64,000 bases of DNA, taken from assembly GCF_016808095.1 (NCBI RefSeq), contig NC_068973.1, positions 26,392,077 to 26,456,076 on the forward strand, in the 5' to 3' direction. This DNA is from Vigna angularis. Lineage: Eukaryota > Streptophyta > Magnoliopsida > Fabales > Fabaceae. A model generated the notes under the pieces. It was not told the origin of the DNA, made no database searches, and saw only the letters and a program-made list of their open reading frames with translations. This document shows positions 45,207 to 56,638 of the stretch, one piece after another (the first letter of the stretch is position 1; every line of letters starts with the position of its first letter). The position numbers and the translations under genes were made by a program.

Positions 45207-45520
45207 CTAGCTCCAAAAACAATTCCCAAACTCAAATACAGGATGTGTTACAGCAGAGTAGAATGCACCAGTAGCGAGTTCGAGATATGACTTGGGGTTC
45301 CACCAGTAGTTAGGGTAGGATGTGCTACAACAGGCACACAGAATGCACTCATACATCCCGTCGAGCTTTTTGCGGTCCCTCTTGCTTTGCAAGATCTCCT
45401 TCCTTGGCACCGGTGGCAGGTTCTTCTGCTTGAGCCGTCAATGTTTGGCGCAACAGCCGCAGATCCCCTCGCGGCAAGAGGGGCGGAAGGTGAGGTTGGG
45501 ATCGATCTCGTTTTTTATCT
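45207..45520 (-). pseudogene. Fragment of succinate dehydrogenase iron-sulfur subunit (SDH2)
   Basis: The minus strand reads [11 protein letters not shown] then [11 protein letters not shown] (45513-45440), the [2Fe-2S] cluster loop of complex II subunit 2. After a stop and an internal deletion it reads [20 protein letters not shown] and [13 protein letters not shown] (45425-45300), the C-terminal Fe-S cluster region, then [12 protein letters not shown]. One cluster Cys is replaced by Tyr. About 100 residues between the two regions are missing, with no intron where they were, and the C-terminus is replaced by unrelated or locally duplicated sequence. The intact protein carries electrons in the mitochondrial inner membrane. 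This piece cannot. Confidence 0.8.
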
Positions 45521-45669
45521 TGTGTCGCGGAAGGTGAGGTTGGTATCTGATTTCGAAACTTGAGTTGAGATTCTTCTGCTATGGAGCCCCAATCTCGGAG
45601 GTCTGGTTCATATTTAACTAGAGGTTGACCACGATTTAGAATGGGGTGGAAGATTATATTGAACAATAC

Positions 45670-47890
45670 TAAACTTTGTTTGGTGTGCTGGTGGTCTCAT
45701 CCAGACAAGAATCAATTTCATGATCGGTTTCATCTAAATTAGTATCATCAAGAGAAACAAGTTCATCATTAGTATCATCTACATTAGTATTATCAGAGAT
45801 AGGATCAGAAGGTACCTTTGAAGAGTCAAGTCAAACCTGTGGAGAAGATTGAGCCAATTGGTTATTATTAGAAGACATTGTATTATCCAAAAAAGAAGTG
45901 TCCATATTTAGGATTGGCTCACTTCCTATAGAATGATCCTCACACGATAATTTATCTTCACGATATAATTTTATATCTGAGATATCAAACATACTAACAT
46001 TATGGTTATGAAATTCACTTTCATTGCCCCCTTGAAGTGTAGAATCAACATAAAAAAATGGCTTAAATGCTTACTTCGTCCCCATGTTAAGAGGTGAATT
46101 TTTGTTTAGTACCCGGTTTTAAAAATGAAGACATTGGGTCCCTATGTTATGAAAAATATATGAATAAGGTCTACAAAGAAAGAACAAGTTCAACAAATTA
46201 TCAAAGAAAAAGCTTAACAAGAGAGAGAAAAAGCTTAACCGTAGAAGAGAGAAGAGAAAAAGTACGGTCACGTTAGCATGGACTTAACGTCGTTGCTATC
46301 AACTTAACGGACAAGACCTTATTCATACACTTTTCATAACATAGGGACTCAATGTCTTCATTTTTAAAACCGGGTACTAAACAGAAATTCACCTCTTAAC
46401 ATGAGGACAAAATAAGCATTTAAGCCTAAAAAAATTTATGCCCATTAAATATCAAATCCATAGAGATATAAAATTTCTTTAATGATGGATGGTAAGCATG
46501 ATAACCCTTTTGAGTTTATCCATACCCAACAAAAATACATTTGATAGCTTGTTCTTCAAGATTTGTACGTTGATGTGAGTGTAAGTGAACATATATAACA
46601 CATCCAAAACGATGAAGGGGTAAATATACCATGGAAGGAAGGATACAATGATCAAACAACGCATCTAAAGGCCTTCGAAAGTTAAGCACACTATAAAGGG
46701 TTCGATTAATTAAATAAACTACACAACTCACAACCTTACTGCATAAATGAGATGGGACATTATCATCTATCTAAAGTGATCTTGTCACCTATAATATATG
46801 TTTATTTTTCCTCTCAGCCATTTCATTTTGTTGCGGTGAATAAGAACATGTAGTTTGAAGCAAGATGCCTTTAGAGTTCATGAACTCTATTAATTCAATC
46901 TTAAAATATTCCCCTCTATTGTTTGATCAAATGACCTTAATAAATGTCTTAACTTGTGTAACGATCATATGATGGAAGGAACAAACCACATCATACACAT
47001 CACTTTTATGTTTAAGAAAAAACACCTAGATTACCCTAGTACAATCATCAACAAAACTGATAAAACAGTTTTTTTTCATTATGTGTAGATTGTGCGGCAA
47101 AACCCTAAACATGTGTGAATTAATGAAAAAGGAAAATCAGTTTTTTTTATTGCTTAAAGGAAACACAACACGATGACTTTTTGCCATAACACAAGTTTCA
47201 CAAAGAAAATCATAAATATTGCATGTATGAAATAACGATGGAACTATATTTTTTTTAAATAACCAAAATAGGATCTAACTGTCTATGTCATAACAAAATT
47301 TCCTTTTTGTTTTTATCTTGTATGCGATCATTCGCAAGACAGGCCAACACTCTTTTATCGGTTTGTTGTGAGATATTTTCAAGATAATACAATCCTTCAC
47401 TCTCTTTACCATTTACAATCTTCTCCTTCGAATGGATGTTCTAAAAAAGACAATGGGTTGGGTAAAATAAGGCAACTCAAGAATGTGATTTGGTTAACTT
47501 GCTGATGGAGATAAGATTACAATTCAATGTAGGAACAAATAAAACATCAAAAATTGATAAGGAGGGTGAGAGGGATATAATACTTACACCTTCAATAGGA
47601 GATGAGACTCATGGAAATTAATAATATCAGTTTTAGAACATTTAGGAAAAAAAATAGTAAATGTATGAGGATCATAAGCCATATGATTAGTAGCACCTGA
47701 ATCCATTATTCAATCACTACCCGTAATAACAATAGAAAGATTAAGGGCATAGTTAGATATAATTGACTTGGTCACAAGTTCGTCAGCAGTAGAAATATGA
47801 CTCTTGGAAGCCATGAAAGTCCCAAAATCATGTTTTTGTGATTGATTTTTATCGGAAGAGCCATTAGAAATATTTAATAAAAAAAACACT
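45670..47890 (-). pseudogene. Degenerate Ty1/copia gag-pol remnant
   Basis: On the minus strand the order is: protease motif IMDSGATNHMAYDPHTFTIF (about 47710-47640); GAG-pre-integrase with CETCVMAKSHRVVFPLSNKK (about 47210-47150); integrase core with SFVDDCTR, NNRGEYFKIELIEFMNSKGI and TCSYSPQQNEMAERK (about 47070-46810); VVYLINRT and FGCVIYVHLHSHQRT (46725-46570); then YHPSLKKFYISMDLIF (about 46490-46440). The Ser/Asp-rich linker before RT continues to about 45675. RT and RNase H are absent. Several stops and frameshifts exist, and a MITE at 46060-46426 is inserted in the linker. No LTRs were found. Confidence 0.8.
46060..46426. mobile_element. Mutator-type MITE with 9-bp TSD
   Basis: Long terminal inverted repeats of about 110 bp start GGCTTAAATGCTTA at 46060 and end with the complement of GGCTTAAATGCTTA at 46426. 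Direct repeats TAAAAAAAT (9 bp) flank it at 46051-46059 and 46427-46435, the TSD length of Mutator-like elements. The 367-bp element has no coding capacity. A short 60-codon frame inside is not a gene. It sits inside the copia remnant. Confidence 0.88.
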
Positions 47891-48289
47891 GATTCCTATA
47901 TTGTAAAAGATATCAGTATTTAGCTCTTGATATCATATGAACAAGTTTAAAGAATAATTTTAAAATATTATTTCAGATATTAATATACAATGTGATTCTT
48001 CATCTATTTAAAAAATGACATCTGTACAGATTATAATAATATCTAAATTATAGCTAACAAAATATTTTACGTATCTTAACAAATATCACTCATACCAATA
48101 ATATAATGTTTGTTCAATTGAAAAAAAAAATATAAATCGAACTGCATGAACTTAATTATATCCTGTATGAAATTAAAACTTTATAAATTAGATTGGAATT
48201 TAGATTAAACCATATCATTATAATATTGAAATAAAAATACTCTATAATAAAATAAAATAAGTAATGATTATAAATCAATATTATAACAG

Positions 48290-48725
48290 ATACTTGAAAT
48301 ATCATAAAATATTTAAAAGCATCAATGAATTTGGGTTAATTTCTATAATATAATTTTTTTTTCATATGTAAATATTATAATCACCAAACAAATGTAAAAT
48401 AAATAAAAATAAACTTAGTAGTTAATATAAACAATACTAATACAGTATACACAATACAAATAATATTAAAGTGAGTATAATCTTTAGAAAAAACGAAGCG
48501 TTTCAGATAATAGTCTAAAACGAAAAATAAATTGCAACAGTGAATTGCTACTCTTACTCTTATATTAAAAATGAAAAATAAAATACAATAAGATTAGAAA
48601 TACAAGTAGATTGCAGAAAAGAAAGTTTGTTAGGGTAAATGACTGATACACATGACTCGTTTTTCTATTCTATTTTGACACGGTCTTTTCGTTACAACTT
48701 GGCGGAGACTCTGAGTAAACGCAAA
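48290..48725 (+). repeat. First copy of ~1-kb-spaced direct duplication
   Basis: It shares with 49322-49795 the words AAATATTTAAAAGCATCAAT, CAGTATACACAATACAAATA, CGAAGCGTTTCAGATAATAG, GTAAATGACTGATA and CGGAGACTCTG, in the same order, with substitutions and indels. Confidence 0.8.
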
Positions 48726-49321
48726 CGGTGTCGGGCACTCGAATATAATTTTTTGAGTATTTCATAAAATATAAGGACAAAAATTTAAGAGAATCCTTTT
48801 ATTGAAATCACTTATTGAAAATATGAAAACTGAATAATAGAAGTTACATATGTTTAATTACAATGTTTGAATATAAAAGAAAAATGTGAGTAATACAAAA
48901 TTTAACCAAAAACTTAATAAAAATTCATAACAGAAAGTTATAATAGAAAATTAAGAAAGAATATTAGAAAATATTTTTAACATTTCTCTTAAATTGGATA
49001 TAAAGATTATAAAATTCCAAGTTAAAAGTAACATTTGGAAGGTAGTAAGAAGAAGAACTTAATAATATTATTTTTTTATGGATAAACTTGAAAAATGGTG
49101 AAAAGAAAATAAAGACGAAAAGTGTGAAAATTGATTAATATAATACTATATGAATGTTTAATAAAACACAAGTGAAAGAAAGTTTGAAAAGAATCTTTTA
49201 TCAAAAATATAAAAACTAAATTATTTTACATAAACATGCTTGAATATAAACAATAAAAAATTATAATAGAAAACCCAACGTAAAATCATAATAGAAACCT
49301 TATAAAAGAATCATAAAATAT

Positions 49322-49795
49322 ACTTAAAATATTATAAAATATTTAAAAGCATCAATAAATTTCGGTCAATATCTATAATATAAATTTTTTCATTTGTTAA
49401 TATTATAATCACTAAATAAATGTTAAACAAATAAAAATAAACTTAGTAATTAATATAAAAAATACTAGTACAGTATACACAATACAAATAATATTAAAGT
49501 GAGATAATATTTAGAAAACGAAGCGTTTCAGATAATAGTCTAAAACGAAAAATAATTTAAAATGTCGTAAAACAATTATAGTAAAAGATAAACTTCAATA
49601 ATAAATTGATACTCTTATATTCAAAATTAAAACAAAAAAAAAAACAAAATTAGAAATAGAACTAAATTGCATAAAAACAAAGTTTTGTTGCGTATATGAA
49701 GGGTAAATGACTGATATGGACATGACCCCGTTTTGTATTCTATTTTGGCACTGCCTTTTGTTACAACTTGCGGAGACTCTGTGTAAACGTGTGGG
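49322..49795 (+). repeat. Second copy of ~1-kb-spaced direct duplication
   Basis: It is the partner of 48290-48725. It ends about 550 bp upstream of the receptor-kinase start codon, so it may overlap that gene's distal promoter. Confidence 0.8.
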
Positions 49796-50287
49796 ACGCT
49801 GGAATACAAATCATGCAAGAACTAAACATTTTCCCAACTAAACAGTTCAATCTAAGACAAAAAAAAAAAAAGTACACTTCAAAATTAGAAATTTTTTACA
49901 AATATACTTTTTTCTTGAGAAATATTCCGACAACACCCACGGACTAAATCATGAAGAAAATTTTCTATAATTATTCGTTATAGAACTATATCCTTTTTTC
50001 CAGGTCATAATTCAGCTTCAGGGGCCTGAATTCTGAACCCGGATTTACGTTCACCATGCTCAAAACATGGTTGGATTTACTCTCATCCGAAATCAATAAA
50101 AAGAAAAACAAAAAGTAGATAAGCTGTAGCAAACAATGCATACATGATAGCCCTCTCATAGACAAGGACTGTGTTGAAACAATCAACCAAAAAGTGAACA
50201 AGAGAGGTCCAGTTGACTGGTTCCAAAGCAAAGTTCCTTCACCTCACATGCACTATCAATAAATCTGAACCAGCATTTCGTTTGTAT

Positions 50288-50295
50288 TATAAATA
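50288..50295 (+). promoter_or_regulatory. TATA box of the LRR receptor kinase gene
   Basis: TATAAATA lies 66 bp before the ATG at 50354. The leader between is C/T- and A-rich. Confidence 0.6.
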
Positions 50296-51800
50296 TCTGC
50301 ATGTTCATTCAGTTCAACATAACACTTGCCCACCACTGTCTACTTTACTCATCATGACCCTATTGAGACTCATTTTGCTCTTATGTTTCCTACTTACTCA
50401 TTTTCATCACATCCTATGTGACAGTAACACAGACAGAGAAGCCCTTCTTTCTTTCAAATCTCAAGTCACTGACCCTAAAAATGCTCTCTCTGGGTGGTCC
50501 ACACACTCCAATCACTGCACCTGGTATGGTGTCACATGCTCCAAAGTTGGAAACAGGGTCCAATATCTTAATCTACCAGGACTTTCCCTCTCTGGCAAAC
50601 TCTCCCCTCACCTTTCCAACCTCACTTTCCTACACTCACTCGACCTTTCCAACAATACTTTTCATGGCCAAATTCCTCAATCATTTGGCAATCTCTCTCT
50701 TCTCAGTACCATTCTATTATCTTCCAACAATCTCAGTGGTACAATTCCACCACAACTGGGTTATCTCCACCGTCTACAAAGTTTAGACTTTTCTGTCAAT
50801 AATCTCACTGGTCAGATTCCTCCATCATTTGCCAATCTCTCTTCTCTTCAGAATCTTTCCTTGGCAAGAAACCATTTGGAGGGGGAGATTCCAACTGAAC
50901 TTGGTAATCTCCGCAATCTTTCCTTTCTTCAAATCTCAGTAAATAATTTCTCTGGCAAGTTTCCCACTTCTATCTTCAACATGTCTTCCTTAGTCTTTTT
51001 ATCCGTGACAGAAAACAATCTTACAGGTGAGTTACCACAAAATTTTGGCCATTTTCTTCCAAATTTAAAGATTCTATACCTGGCAACTAATATGTTTGAA
51101 GGAGTAATTCCGAATTCCATATCCAATGCCTCACATCTTCAAGAGATTGACTTTGCCAACAATATGTTTACTGGGCCCATACCTCTATTCTGCAACTTAA
51201 AAAACCTTACCCGCCTCATTCTTGGTAATAATTTTCTCTCTTCCACAACTTCGTTAAATTTTCAGTTCTTTGATTGCCTTAGAAACTCTACCGAGTTGCA
51301 GCAACTCCGGATCTATGGAAACCACTTGACTGGGGAGCTTCCAAAATCTTTTGCTAATCTGTCATCAAATCTCCAACATTTATGTGTTGCTGATAACTCT
51401 TTTTTTGGCAGCATTCCTCAAGGAATGAAGAAATTTGAAAATATCATATCCTTGTCCTTTGAATATAATTTTTTCACTGGGGAGTTACCATCAGAAATAG
51501 GAGCACTAAACAATCTACAGCAACTTGTGATAAACAACAACAGATTGTCTGGGCACATTCCAGACACTTTTGGCAATCTAACAAATCTGTTTAACCTTGC
51601 AATGGGAAATAACCAACTCTCGGGTAGAATACAACAAAGTATTGGACAATGCAAGAGATTAAATTATCTTGACATGAATATGAATAGATTTGGTGGGACC
51701 GTACCAGATGAGATTTTTCAACTTCCTAGCTTAATTACGTTGTATTTAGCAGGAAACTCTCTGCAGGGTCCGCTACCTCCTATGGTGGGCACCATGAAAC

Positions 51801-52064
51801 TGTTAGAAGTTTGTCTTAGAAGTCCCACATCTAAAGTGGGCAAAGACTTTCCTCCCTCATTTGCATATAAATAGAGGTGTAAGGGAAGGTGTAAGATGCA
51901 CCAAAAATTACTTGTATCCTCCTTGCTCTAAAGAGAGGGTGTTGTAATCTCTTCTATCTAGTAAATATTTTTCTTGACCTTGCCCTTGGTCTTGTGTTAG
52001 TTATAAATTTTCTCATCTTTAATTTTAGTTGTGTGTGCTTGTGTTGTATGACTGATACCCAACA
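51801..52064 (+). repeat. 5' LTR of the copia element
   Basis: A TATA box TATAAATA at 51866-51873 would drive element transcription. Readthrough translation of the kinase gene into this LTR ends at a TAG at 51872-51874. Confidence 0.95.
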
Positions 52065-52065
52065 G

Positions 52066-52077
52066 TGGTATCAGAGC
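52066..52077 (+). other. Primer binding site of the copia element
   Basis: TGGTATCAGAGC, one base after the 5' LTR, is the standard plant initiator-Met tRNA primer site. Confidence 0.9.
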
Positions 52078-52387
52078 TTTCGGTTTGTATTCCGCTGCTA
52101 TTGTCATTAGAATAGTATTGGTAAAATTCTGAGTATGCTCTGTGGTTGCGGTTTAATCCGATCTTCCGCATCAGAAAAGAGTTATTACTGGAAACGTTTG
52201 GTAGTGTGAAAGTGCGGTCTGAGAAAGTTCTGGCTAGGAAAGACTTGGTACTTAAGAGTGTCCATTTGTGACCCACCTCTCTTTCCTGGGAACTTCTTGG
52301 TGCTTTACTTCACAGTCTACCTGTACTGTACCAGTAGACAATACTATTCATAGTGAGAAGTGCATAAGCCGGTTCAAGAGTGAAACC

Positions 52388-55300
52388 ATGACAGCAAAAT
52401 TTGAGATAGAAAAGTTCAACGGAAATAATTTTTCCTTGTGGAAACTGAAGATAAGGGCAATTTTGAGAAAAGACAACTGTCTGGATGCAATTGAAGACAG
52501 ACGTGCAGAAATTTCTGATGAAAAATGGAAAGAGATGGATGACAACGCGGTTGCCAATTTGCACCTAGCAATGGCAGATTCAGTTCTGTCTAGTATAGCA
52601 GAGAAGAAGACTGCAAAGGAGATTTGGGATACTCTCATTAAACTGTACGAGGTCAAGTCACTTCACACTAGAATTTTCTTAAAAAGAAAACTCTATACTC
52701 TTCGAATGAGTGAGTTCACGCCAGTGACGGAACACATCAACAATCTGAATACATTATTTGCTCAGCTCACCGCGTCAGATTTCAACATAGTAGAAAATGA
52801 ACGTGCAGAGCTACTACTTCAGAGTTTACCAGATTCATATGATCAACTCATCATCAACATTACAAATAACAACATTGTTGGTCGTTTATCCTTTGAAGAT
52901 GTTGCTGGAGCTATTCTTGAAGAAGAATCCAGGCGAAAGAATAAGGAAGACAGGACAGAAAGTTCGAAGCAAGTAGAAGCTTTAACGATGATGAGAGGAA
53001 GATCAACGGAACGTGGCTCCAGTGGGAGTCAAAATCATGGTAGATCAAAGTCTCGAGGAAGAAAGAATTTTAAATGCTACAATTGTGGCATGAGGGGGCA
53101 TCTGAAAAAAGATTGTTGGCACAAGAAGAGTGGAGGAAAGAACTTCGAAGCATCAAGCTCTCAAGGCTGTGTTGCAAAAACTTCTGAAGATGGAGAAATC
53201 CTGTATAGTGAAGCAGAAGGTAGTTCTAAAGGCAGAAGACAACTTTCTGATGCCTGGATAGTAGACTCAGGCGCGACATGGCATATGACTTCACACCGAG
53301 ATTGGTTTCACACTTATGAACCTGTCTCAGGAGGATCTGTGTTCATGGGGAATGATCATGCCTTAGAAATTGGAGGGATTGGTACCGTCAAAATCAAAAT
53401 GTATGATGGTACAATACGCACTCTTCAAGGAGTTCGACATGTGAAGGGATTGAAGAAGAACCTCTTGTCTGTTGGACAATTGGATGACCTTGGGTGCAAA
53501 ATTCACATTGAAGGCGGAATCCTAAAAATGGTGAAAGGTAACCTCATTGTGATGAAAGCAGAGAAGATCGCAGTAAATCTATACATGTTGTTGGGAGATA
53601 CGTTGCAAGAAGCAGATGCATCAGTTGCAACAACAAAAGAAGAAGAAGCAACGATGATGTGGCATTACAGACTTGGTCACATGTCAGAACGAGGCTTGAA
53701 AATTCTTGCTGATCATAATCTCCTGCCGGGGCTCAAAACAGTTAACTTACCGTTTTGTGAGCACTGTGTGACTAGTAAGCAACATAGATTGAAGTTTGCT
53801 AAAGTGACTGCTAGAAGCAAGCACATACTTGACTTAATCCATTCTGATGTCTGGGAATCACCAGAAATATCCATGGGAGGAGCAAAGTATTTTGTATCAT
53901 TCATTGATGATTATTCCCGAAGATTATGGGTGTACCCAATCAAGAAGAAGTCAGATGTGTTTCCAGTATTCAAGGAATTCAAAGCACAGGTAGAACTTGA
54001 AACTGGAAAAATGATCAAATGCTTGAGGACAGATAATGGAGGAGAATATACTGATGGTGATTTTCTGGCATTCTGCAAGCAAGAAGGTATTAAGAGGCAA
54101 TTTACAGTTGCTCATACACCTCAACAGAATGGTGTAGCAGAGCGGATGAATAGAACTCTTCTAGAAAGGACAAGGGCCATGTTGAAAACTGCAGGATTAG
54201 CCAAGTCCTTCTAGGCAGAAGCAGTCAAAACTGCTTGCTATTTGATAAATCGCTCGCCATCAATAGCAATTGGTGTAAAGACACCAATAGAAATGTGGAA
54301 AGGAAAACCAGCTGATTACTCTTCTCTGCATGTATTTGGTTGTCCTGTGTACGTGATGTACAACTCCCAAGAAAGAACAAAGTTGGACCCAAAATCCAGG
54401 AAATGTATATTCTTGGGTTATGCTGACAATGTTAAGGGGTATCGCTTGTGGGATCCCACTGCCCACAAGATTATTGTTAGCAGGGATGTAGTTTTTGCAG
54501 AAAAATTGCAAAGTGAGCAGAAAAATGTCAGCACACCAATAGACATTACTTCAATACAGATAGAGGAAAAGTCAAAAGATAATGATTCCTCTGAAACAGA
54601 ACCAGAGCACGATGAACAAGAACCAAATGAGGTCAATGATGAAGATGCTCGACGAACAACACGTTTGATGAAGAAACCATCTTGGCACTCAGACTATGTT
54701 ATGGCAAACCATGATGCGTACTGTCTCTTAACTGAAGAAGGAGAACCTTCAACCTTTCAAGAAGCGTTGAGGAGTTCAGATGTTTCTCAATGGATGACAG
54801 CAATGCATGAAGAAATAGAAGCCTTACATAGGAACGAGACATGGGAACTTGTTGAACTTCCAAAAGGTCGAAAAGCAATTGGAAACAAATGGGTATACAA
54901 AATCAAACGAGATGGCAATGAACAAGTGGAGCGATATCGTGCAAGACTGGTGGTCAAAGGATATGCTCAGAAAGAAGGTCTTGATTTTAACGAGATATTC
55001 TCACCAGTTGTTAGACTTACCACTATCAGAATAGTGCTGGCAATGTGTGCTGTAGATGATTTACATATGGAACAGTTAGATGTAAAGACTGCTTTTCTTC
55101 ATGGAGAACTTGAAGAAGAAATATATATGCTCCAACCAGAAGGTTTTGAAGAACAAGGCAAAGAAAACTTGGTTTGTAGGTTGACCAAATCTCTGTACGG
55201 TTTAAAGCAGGCGCCAAGGTGTTGGTATAAGAGATTTGATTCTTTCATTATTAGCCTCAGATACAACAGATTAAGTTCAGACCATTGTACGTACTACAAG

Positions 55301-56302
55301 AGGTTTGAGGATAATGATTTCATCATTTTGCTGTTGTACGTGGATGATATGTTGGTGGTAGGCTCCAACAAAGTTCGAGTCCAAGAATTGAAGGCACAAT
55401 TGGCTAGGGAATTTGATATGAAGGACTTGGGACCTGCAAACAAGATTTTAGGGATGCAAATTCACCGAGACAGAAAAAACAGGAAGATTTGGCTTTCACA
55501 AAAGAATTATTTTCGAAAGGTCTTGCGGCGCTTCAACATGCAAGATTGCAAGCCAACTTCTACCCCACTTCCTGTTAATAATAAATTATCCTCAAGTATG
55601 TGTCCTAGCAATGAAGCAGAGAGGATGGAAATGTCTCGAGTTCCGTATGCATCAGCAGTGGGAAGCCTAATGTATGCCATGATTTGTACAAGACCAGACA
55701 TTGCACATGCAGTGGGAGCAGTTAGTAGATTTATGGCAAATCCTGGTGAAGAGCATTGGAATGCTGTTAAGAGGGTCCTTAGATACATCAAAGGAACCTC
55801 AGATGTTGCGTTATGTTTTGGAGGATCAAAATTTATTGTCAGAGGTTATGTCGACTCAGATTATGCAGGTGATCTTGATAAAAGAAAATCTACTACAGGC
55901 TATGTGTTTAAACTTGCAGGAGGGGTGGTAAGCTGGTTATCTAAACTACAAACTGTTGTAGCTCTATCCACCACAGAAGCTGAATACATGGCAGCTACTC
56001 AAGCATGCAAAGAAGCAATCTGGATTCAAAGGTTATTGGAAGAACTCGGGCACAAGCAAAACAAAATTACTGTATATTGTGACAGTCAGAGTGCTTTGCA
56101 CATTGCAAGAAATCCAGCCTTTCATTCCAGGACAAAGCATATAGGGGTTCAATATCATTTTGTCCGAGAAGTAGTAGAGAAAGGAGATGTAGATTTGGAA
56201 AAGATCTGTACCAAAGATAACCTAGCAGATGTTATGACAAAGCCGGTCAATACTGACAAGTTTGTATGGAGTAGATCCTCTTATGGTCTATCAGCAACGT
56301 AG
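52388..56302 (+). pseudogene. Copia gag-pol polyprotein with one premature stop
   Basis: The start is ATG 52388 (MTAKFEIEKFNG); an upstream in-frame extension to 52268 lacks family similarity. Order by codon: gag ~1-230; zinc knuckle CYNCGMRGHLKKDC ~229; protease WIVDSGATWHM ~290; GAG-pre-integrase with HYRLGHMSERGL and CEHCV ~425-465; integrase core HSDVW ~484, RTDNGGEY and HTPQQNGVAERMNR; RT with YGLKQAPRCWYKR and the catalytic YVDDM ~983; RNase H with CDASxx-like CDSQSALH and STTEAEYMA. A TAG at 54212-54214 (codon 609) lies near the integrase C-terminus; the same frame then continues to 56302. Without the stop, gag-pol would be 1304 codons, normal for this lineage. As it stands, RT and RNase H would not be made except by readthrough. 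Confidence 0.93.
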
Positions 56303-56361
56303 CATGAAACTGATAAGGAAGACAAAGTATTGTGAAGACATGATTGATTCAATCAAATCTT

Positions 56362-56374
56362 CAAGTGGGAGAAT
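56362..56374 (+). other. Polypurine tract of the copia element
   Basis: CAAGTGGGAGAAT directly precedes the 3' LTR. Confidence 0.75.
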
Positions 56375-56638
56375 TGTTAGAAGTTTGTCTTAGAAGTCCC
56401 ACATCTAAAGTGGGCAAAGACTTTCCTCCCTCATTTGCATATAAATAGAGGTGTAAGGGAAGGTGTAAGATGCACCAAAAATTACTTGTATCCTCCTTGC
56501 TCTAAAGAGAGGGTGTTGTAATCTCTTCTATCTAGTAAATATTTTTCTTGACCTTGCCCTTGGTCTTGTGTTAGTTATAAATTTTCTCATCTTTAATTTT
56601 AGTTGTGTGTGCTTGTGTTGTATGACTGATACCCAACA
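56375..56638 (+). repeat. 3' LTR of the copia element
   Basis: It is 264 bp with no difference from the 5' LTR on direct reading. Its TATA box at 56440-56447 points into the 3' half of the receptor kinase gene. Confidence 0.95.

Larger units (their letters stand above)
47891..49800. other. AT-rich intergenic DNA with an internal segmental duplication
   Basis: No gene is seen. About 480 bp is present twice in direct orientation at an interval of about 1035 bp; see the paired entries at 48290 and 49322. Confidence 0.6.
51801..56638 (+). mobile_element. Young Ty1/copia element (Tork/Tnt1-like), TSD GAAAC
   Basis: The 264-bp LTRs at 51801-52064 and 56375-56638 start TGTTAGAAG and end ACCCAACA. 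I see no difference between them. GAAAC flanks the element at 51796-51800 and 56639-56643. Primer site, gag-pol frame and polypurine tract are in place. Only one in-frame stop interrupts gag-pol. It lies in the same orientation as the receptor kinase gene it disrupts. Identical LTRs mean a very recent insertion. Confidence 0.95.

Noticed and set aside
46094..46276. 60-codon frame in the MITE.
   Set aside because: Most of it is terminal inverted repeat sequence and it has no family similarity.
50213..50353. Upstream in-frame extension of the receptor kinase.
   Set aside because: It spans the TATA box and leader and precedes a clear signal peptide beginning at the ATG at 50354.
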